Shown in pieces: positions 13,234 through 16,726 of a DNA stretch of 16,726 nt. Under the pieces are notes generated by a model. That model saw only the letters and a program-made list of their open reading frames with translations. It did no database searches and was not told the DNA's origin. Where the stretch lies: the NCBI RefSeq assembly GCF_900538805.1, contig NZ_UPZP01000041.1:1-16726 (forward strand). The letters are read 5' to 3'. Position 1 is the first letter of the stretch. The number at the start of each line of letters is the position of its first letter. Made by a program: the position numbers and the translations under genes. This stretch comes from an uncultured Dialister sp. (GTDB lineage: Bacteria > Bacillota > Negativicutes > Veillonellales > Dialisteraceae).

Positions 13234-14241
13234 TTACTCTTTAAATCCATCGAAGACGTAGCAGACTTTATTCTTTCTGTTCCCATCTTCATGGATGCGG
13301 ATGGTATGGCTTACGGGGGCCAGGTAGTTGATGTCTTTGTTGAAGGGGTGGGTTTTCTCTTTGTCGAAAAGAACTTCTATGGCTCTGAAGGAGGCATTGG
13401 TACCCGGACGTTTTTCCGGCAGGAAGCGGAATTTACCTTTTTCCAGACTGATTTCTACGAAGGTGCCTGTGATAATCTGTTCTTTGGCATTGGCAGCTTC
13501 TATGAGCCGTTTTTCGTAGTAATTATCAAGGGTGTGGGTGATGTCCCTGATGTTTTCATGGGGAACGTGGATGATGGGAGCTTTTTCTTCATTGAGCCAG
13601 TGGGCGTCCATGTCCAGATTCTGGTTTTTGATTTCTGTGTACAGGTTTTTGAAAGTAAAGGTTGTCTTTTCACTCCAGCTGTCCAAGCGGTCCTGGGGCT
13701 TTTTTTTGTTGATGGAATTAAGGACGCGGAGAAATTCTTTTCCTGTAAGGTAGAAGAGTTCCTGGTGCCTTACTGTGTCGTCGTCTTTGAAGAGGCCCTC
13801 ATTTCTAAGGACTCCCAGGCGGATGTTCAAAGATCCCGGTGTGGTACCCATGAAGTGGATGGGGCTGGTGTTGTGGAAAGCTAGGCCTTCTTCGTTTCTT
13901 TTATCTTTGATGTCATTCATGAGGCTTGAGAGGCTGTCCTTCAGCTTGTTCATGAGGCAGATGTATTTGTCCAGGGTCATGAGGCCAGACGGCGTCTCCA
14001 GTCTGGTGAGGTGGAAGTTAATGATTTCTTCCCGTTCTGTCAGTTCTTTCCTGATTTCACGGGCCCTTTTCATTTTGTCGTCATAGGCGCTTTTTGCGCT
14101 GGCATCAGCCAGTTTCATGGCAAAGTCCATGTGTTCTTCGCCTACATTGTTCTTGTAGTAGTCCAGAAAATGCTTTTCAAAGGCCAGGTCCTGTTCCAGC
14201 CGGGCGAGTTCAAGGGTAAGGTCTTCGGTAGTTTGAATCAT
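13234..14241 (-). CDS. Unrecognised protein with helical N-terminus and winged-helix-like centre
   Basis: A 335-residue protein I do not recognise as a named family. Residues 1-118 are highly charged and helical, with probable coiled coil (for example YDDKMKRAREIRKELTERE around 53-71). Residues 125-176 look like a winged helix-turn-helix: a recognition-helix-like TPGSLNIRLGVLRNEGLF, a charged turn, then ELFYLTGKEFLRVL, the usual LTxxG wing end. The C-terminal third (about 185-335) is mixed and unassigned. No signal peptide or membrane segment is seen. The start has AGGAGG overlapping the stop of the upstream gene and lies 9 bp from it, so the two are co-transcribed. Base use is more AT-rich than in the tetrapyrrole operon, which suggests an accessory origin. 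The DNA-binding role is inferred from pattern only. Confidence 0.7.
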   Translation of the reverse strand: MIQTTEDLTLELARLEQDLAFEKHFLDYYKNNVGEEHMDFAMKLADASAKSAYDDKMKRAREIRKELTEREEIINFHLTRLETPSGLMTLDKYICLMNKLKDSLSSLMNDIKDKRNEEGLAFHNTSPIHFMGTTPGSLNIRLGVLRNEGLFKDDDTVRHQELFYLTGKEFLRVLNSINKKKPQDRLDSWSEKTTFTFKNLYTEIKNQNLDMDAHWLNEEKAPIIHVPHENIRDITHTLDNYYEKRLIEAANAKEQIITGTFVEISLEKGKFRFLPEKRPGTNASFRAIEVLFDKEKTHPFNKDINYLAPVSHTIRIHEDGNRKNKVCYVFDGFKE

Positions 14242-14250
14242 AAGAGCCTC

Positions 14251-14808
14251 CTAGTCATCGTCTTCCATATCTTCATCGTCTTGCAGGTCCATTTGGAAAT
14301 AGCCGCTTTCTCTTTCATCAATACCTTTAGCCATTGCTATTTTTGCCATTTCCAGCCGTTTACGATGAAGTTCAGCTATAAAGTCGTTATCCTGCGTCTC
14401 AGGAAGAGGCAGAATATGCAAACAGCAGTTTGTATGTTTGAAGAGCTTTTTAAACGCTCTTCCGTTGTCCAGGCTGTGATCTACATATTTCATGAGGTAT
14501 TTACGGCAGTGGGGATCCAGAAGATTTAGTATACTTACAGGAATAATGATGTAAAGGTCTATTTTCTCCGGATTGACTATACCGGAGGCATAGTCACCGG
14601 CAATGAAGGTATCAAATCTTGGATCATTGATTATTTGACCGAAAAATCCCGTGATGCAGTCTGCCTGTTCAATAAGAGGTGCTCGGGTTACAGAATCAGG
14701 AATTAAATTTTCCATAACTCCCCGGAGGTGATTATAGCGGATAAGGATGGGACCGGTGGGGGTAATGTTGTTGTAGCCATCGATTGCGAAAGGTGTCTCA
14801 TTTTCCAT
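14251..14808 (-). CDS. Unrecognised protein, possibly a degenerate nucleotidyltransferase fold
   Basis: A 185-residue protein, not recognised with confidence. Residues 66-89 (DTFIAGDYASG, then EKIDLYIII) resemble the nucleotidyltransferase pattern GSxxxG followed by SDIDLxV, but the Ser after Gly is Asp and the first catalytic Asp is replaced by Lys. If the fold is right, catalysis is doubtful. The segment ahead (about 28-60) is helical. The C-terminus is strongly acidic (residues 174-185, mostly Asp and Glu). The start ATG has aaggaagg 8 nt upstream. It is the first gene of a two-gene minus-strand unit with the winged-helix-like protein. A regulatory or antitoxin-like partner role is only a guess. 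Confidence 0.65.
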   Translation of the reverse strand: MENETPFAIDGYNNITPTGPILIRYNHLRGVMENLIPDSVTRAPLIEQADCITGFFGQIINDPRFDTFIAGDYASGIVNPEKIDLYIIIPVSILNLLDPHCRKYLMKYVDHSLDNGRAFKKLFKHTNCCLHILPLPETQDNDFIAELHRKRLEMAKIAMAKGIDERESGYFQMDLQDDEDMEDDD

Positions 14809-15015
14809 ATGTGCTGCCTTCCTTATGAAATTGACCGAATCAGTTGTTTGTTAAACTAATCATACCATAAGGAATAGGAATATAAAATAGATTCTGTAAA
14901 TATTTGAAATAGAAATATAAGTTTTTTACAGGGAGACCGAGAAACTTTTCCTGAGATGGGGATAGTGGATTTTATTTTATATGAATCGGCTCTTTTTTAA
15001 TTGTAAGCACGACAA

Positions 15016-15041
15016 AAACACGGAATTTGAGTTCCGTGTTT
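15016..15041 (-). terminator. Hairpin with T run on the minus strand
   Basis: AAACACGGAA-tttgag-TTCCGTGTTT is a perfect 10-bp stem. Read on the minus strand it is followed by five T in all, counting those within the stem end. It lies upstream of the minus-strand gene pair, so it may insulate that pair from read-through. No minus-strand gene ends just before it. Confidence 0.4.
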
Positions 15042-15472
15042 GAATGAAACCGCCATGAATCGATGAAGACGCTCTGCCTGCCGCCGGGATTTGTGAAATC
15101 GGTGTGACCCGTTTCTCTCTAAGCGGTGGTGCTCCTAACGTATCGTCAAAGCCATTTTCAATATGCAGTTTGGAAGGTGCCGTGTTTTTGCCTTGCTTCC
15201 GAAAGGGGCCCGCTTTCGGGGAGGGGAAAGGAAGGCTCCATGATCATCCGGAGGAAAGAGAGCTGCCTGTGAAGTCTGCCTGTCCCAGGAAAAGTACTCA
15301 GGTTTTCTTCACTGCTGCTTTATGTCTTTTCAGCGGTTCTAGAAGGAGGATTGATTTCCCTCTCCACTTATTTATATTGCCTGAGCGAGCCAAAATGTAA
15401 CCTTTTTGGAAAGAATTTCGTTATTATGATATTTTATTCCTATATGTGATAAGTTATACTCTTTATTCAGAC

Positions 15473-15502
15473 TTGATTTCATGTTATGAATTTAGGTATG
15501 AT
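15473..15502 (+). promoter_or_regulatory. Candidate promoter for the gene at 15591
   Basis: TTGATT at 15473-15478 is separated by 18 bp from TATGAT at 15497-15502. A perfect TATAAT overlaps at 15502-15507 but has no matching -35. The surroundings are very AT-rich, so chance matches are likely. The leader would be about 80 nt. Confidence 0.4.
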
Positions 15503-15590
15503 ATAATAAATAATATATAAATCACCTGCGGGCTATATCCGGAATCTGCATGGAGCTCTTTTCATCTGCTGTTGAAAGGGGGCGGATGTC

Positions 15591-16376
15591 ATGTCGAAAT
15601 TGTCTGAATTGGATCGAATCAAAGGTTCTAAGATTCTTGCTATTATAACGATTTCCCAATCACAGCTTGAGTGTCAGGATTATGATTCCTTAAAGTTTAT
15701 GCAGTGGCCTCCATGCACTGTTCCGGGAAAAGAGAAGCGGCTTGCTGTCTTGTATCAATGCCCGTCAGGAAAAATTCGGCTTCTTAAATTAAGCTGCAGT
15801 ATGGATACTGCACTAAGCCAGGTAGGACGCTTTTTAGGTTCGACCTGGGAAAAAAGTGTTTTTAAAGTGGAGCGGAAGGAGAAATCTGCAAGATCCCGGG
15901 GATATCCCCGGAAATTTGAGAAGACGCAGCAGGTGTTTTCTTATTTTAAAGGGCCCTATGGACAGGGATATTATGATGTTTCTTTGTATAGTAGTATACA
16001 GAGGGATGAGGAGGGAAAACTTCTTATCTGTCTTCAGGGCGAAATCAGTCTTCCGGCTGATGGGAGTGAGAAAGCCATCTATACCCACATGCGGGAGGCC
16101 AGGATGGCCTTAAAAAATATCTGCCATTCCTGGAATGCTTCCCAAGAGCAAATGAAAGAATCCCTTCAGATCTGGAAAACGGATGAAGAAGAAAAATTAA
16201 AGAAAGGTGAAAAGTATATCTCCCCGGCGGCAGAGAAGAGCAGCCTGGTAAAAAAGAGCGACTTAAAGGTTGGAAGACACCAGCCAGCATGGTGGAAGCT
16301 TATTTTGGAAAAACTTATAAAGAGCTGCCTGAAGGGTACAGCGAGCTGCAGAAGGAATGTTATCGAAGAAGACTGA
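15591..16376 (+). CDS. Unrecognised protein, zero-frame product of a gene with a -1 slippery site
   Basis: A 261-residue soluble protein that I do not recognise. Residues 1-160 are mixed strand and helix (for example ILAIITISQ and AVLYQCPSGKIRLLKL); from about 160 the chain is helical and rich in Lys and Glu. No signal peptide or membrane segment is visible. The ATG has aaaggggg upstream. At codons 221-222 (AAA AAG) it contains the heptamer A_AAA_AAG in zero-frame phase. The zero-frame tail after it (residues 223-261) has an unusual composition (Trp pair, Cys, basic stretch). The -1 frame instead gives a well-behaved charged helical tail to 16444. The gene may therefore be read with a frameshift, or it is broken by a one-base change in the A run. 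Composition is more AT-rich than in the tetrapyrrole operon. Confidence 0.65.
   Translation: MSKLSELDRIKGSKILAIITISQSQLECQDYDSLKFMQWPPCTVPGKEKRLAVLYQCPSGKIRLLKLSCSMDTALSQVGRFLGSTWEKSVFKVERKEKSARSRGYPRKFEKTQQVFSYFKGPYGQGYYDVSLYSSIQRDEEGKLLICLQGEISLPADGSEKAIYTHMREARMALKNICHSWNASQEQMKESLQIWKTDEEEKLKKGEKYISPAAEKSSLVKKSDLKVGRHQPAWWKLILEKLIKSCLKGTASCRRNVIEED
16250..16256 (+). promoter_or_regulatory. A_AAA_AAG slippery heptamer
   Basis: It reads A AAA AAG with zero-frame codons AAA (16251-16253) and AAG (16254-16256), exactly the phase of the dnaX frameshift site of E. coli. A short hairpin, CACCA-gccagca-TGGTG, begins about 22 nt downstream, which is farther than usual. No clear upstream Shine-Dalgarno-like stimulator is seen. 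Confidence 0.45.
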
Positions 16377-16444
16377 CTAAGATTTTCGAAGCAAAGGCTT
16401 ACGATTTGATGCTGAATCTAATGGATGAAACGGCAGAGGAATGA
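16256..16444 (+). other. -1 frame extension of the gene at 15591
   Basis: Entered from the slippery heptamer, this frame adds 62 residues and gives a product of 284 residues in place of 261. It is rich in Glu, Lys, Leu and Tyr (for example VEAYFGKTYKELPEG and IFEAKAYDLMLNLMDE) and ends 19 nt before a terminator stem. The frame is closed by a TGA about 40 nt upstream of the heptamer, so entry by shifting or a lost base in A6 is more likely than independent translation. An ATG at 16289 could start a 51-residue protein but has no good binding site. Confidence 0.45.
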
Positions 16445-16463
16445 TTTTGGTTATAAAAAATTT

Positions 16464-16500
16464 CCATGAAACGGAATTTTCCGGATTCATGGATTTTTTT
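16464..16500 (+). terminator. Rho-independent terminator after the frameshift gene
   Basis: The outer stem CCATGAA/TTCATGG and inner stem CGGAA/TTCCG are separated by small bulges and followed by seven T (16494-16500). It follows the -1 frame stop (16444) by 19 nt and the zero-frame stop (16376) by 87 nt. The spacing suits the longer product better. Confidence 0.85.
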
Positions 16501-16520
16501 ATTGGCAAAAAACGGCTGTT

Positions 16521-16593
16521 ATGAAAGTCCCAATAAGGTAAAAACGGGATTTGGACTTTCATTTACTGCTTTTCCCTCTTTCAAAGGGGGAAA
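16521..16593 (+). repeat. Two strong inverted repeats in the leader region
   Basis: ATGAAAGTCC (16521-16530) and GGACTTTCAT (16553-16562) form a perfect 10-bp inverted repeat with a 22-nt loop. TTTCCCTCTTTCAAAGGGGGAAA (split: TTTCCCTCTT then TCAAAGGGGGAAA) at 16571-16593 is a near-perfect palindrome. Neither has a trailing T run. They precede the attenuator-like hairpins of the next gene. Confidence 0.6.
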
Positions 16594-16651
16594 CTCTGCT
16601 TTTACCGGATTTTATGAATCATTCTTTTCATGATATTTTGAGATTGAGCTC

Positions 16652-16700
16652 AGGGAAAACAGATTTCCCTATCAAAGGAAAAGGCCTTTTCCAATTTTTT
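16652..16700 (+). promoter_or_regulatory. Attenuator-like competing hairpins upstream of the last gene
   Basis: Segment 1 AGGGAAA (16652-16658) pairs with segment 2 TTTCCCT (16664-16670). Part of segment 2 (TTTCC) can instead pair with GGAAA of segment 3 (16677-16681). Segment 3-4 is a perfect 16-nt palindrome, GGAAAAGGCCTTTTCC (16677-16692), followed by AATTTTTT, a terminator shape. It ends 4 nt before the ribosome binding site of the gene at 16718. The ligand or signal is unknown, and no leader peptide is evident. Confidence 0.45.
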
Positions 16701-16717
16701 CATAAAGGAGATTTACT

Positions 16718-16726
16718 ATGGAAATT
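16718..16726 (+). CDS. Start of a gene running off the window
   Basis: ATG GAA ATT follows aaaggag (16704-16710) at a 7-nt spacing, the best ribosome binding site in this part of the window. Only the first three codons (Met-Glu-Ile) are present, so the product cannot be judged. The long structured leader suggests regulated expression. Confidence 0.6.

Larger units (their letters stand above)
14809..15590. other. AT-rich noncoding spacer between divergent units
   Basis: About 780 bp. Near 14859-14864 the minus strand reads TATGAT, a possible -10 for the gene pair to its left. A 7-bp inverted repeat, CTGTAAA/TTTACAG, lies at 14894-14931 and a perfect 10-bp hairpin at 15016-15041. CCGAAAG/CTTTCGG forms a small hairpin at 15199-15219. 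An open frame at 15104-15400 has no ribosome binding site and an unlikely composition, so I do not call it. The right end holds a promoter at 15473-15502. No match to the GC-rich repeat islands is seen. Confidence 0.6.

Noticed and set aside
12988..13884. 298-codon plus-strand open frame
   Set aside because: It starts inside the TIR repeat, crosses several repeats, and then runs antisense to the minus-strand gene at 13234-14241, which has a good ribosome binding site and an adjacent partner gene.
13234..14808. Classical MNT-HEPN toxin-antitoxin pair
   Set aside because: The nucleotidyltransferase-like residues are altered and the partner shows no convincing RxxxxxxH HEPN motif in a HEPN-like context. 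The partner's centre looks like a winged helix instead.
15104..15400. 98-codon plus-strand open frame
   Set aside because: The GTG start has no Shine-Dalgarno sequence, the composition is not protein-like, and the frame overlaps a hairpin. It could be a decayed remnant, but nothing identifies it.
16445..16717. T-box leader
   Set aside because: No match to the conserved T-box sequence (AGGGTGGNACC) and no specifier-loop arrangement was seen.

Overview
The window looks like a chromosomal segment from an anaerobic Negativicutes bacterium (Veillonellales type, such as a Dialister, Allisonella or Megasphaera relative). This is inferred from the gene set, the moderately GC-rich coding sequence, AGGAGG-type ribosome binding sites and the compact order of the tetrapyrrole genes. 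There is no rRNA or marker gene to fix the genus.

Layout. (1) 1-499: repeat-rich noncoding DNA ending in promoter-like sites. (2) 500-2111: a DUF47 (PhoU-like) gene overlapping a PiT-family phosphate transporter gene, closed by a terminator. (3) 2112-2855: noncoding island of hairpin repeats. (4) 2856-4862: rbgA (ribosome assembly GTPase), rnhB (RNase HII) and a CsoR-type metal-sensing repressor. (5) 4863-5912: a second hairpin-repeat island ending in a strong promoter. (6) 5913-12541: six tightly packed genes, precorrin-2 dehydrogenase, hemA, hemC, a cobA-hemD fusion, hemB and hemL, closed by a terminator. Together they run from glutamyl-tRNA to uroporphyrinogen III, then to precorrin-2 and sirohydrochlorin. 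This is the trunk for siroheme and corrinoids; no gene for the later steps to protoheme is in the window. (7) 12542-13233: third repeat island. (8) 13234-14808, minus strand: two unrecognised genes. One resembles a nucleotidyltransferase fold with altered active-site residues; the other has an N-terminal helical part and a winged-helix-like centre. (9) 14809-15590: AT-rich noncoding DNA. (10) 15591-16444: an unrecognised gene with an A_AAA_AAG slippery heptamer in the correct phase, and a protein-like continuation in the -1 frame. (11) 16445-16726: a structured leader with terminator-like and competing hairpins, then the first codons of another gene.

The most unusual feature is the noncoding DNA. 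The islands are mosaics of short GC-rich hairpins joined by conserved linkers. Three copies (2171-2370, 4871-5051, 12578-12743) lie immediately 3' of operons in the sense orientation. Between copies the linkers stay nearly constant while the stems change on both arms and keep pairing. Related blocks lie in the opposite orientation just upstream of the operons, as TGAACCCTN 9-mer arrays followed by a hairpin. A separate element of about 85-95 bp with terminal inverted repeats (TTCCCGCC...GGCGGGAA type) occurs three times. The other main candidates are the frameshift site at 16250, an attenuator-like leader at 16652-16700 and a possible Pho box at 430-446.
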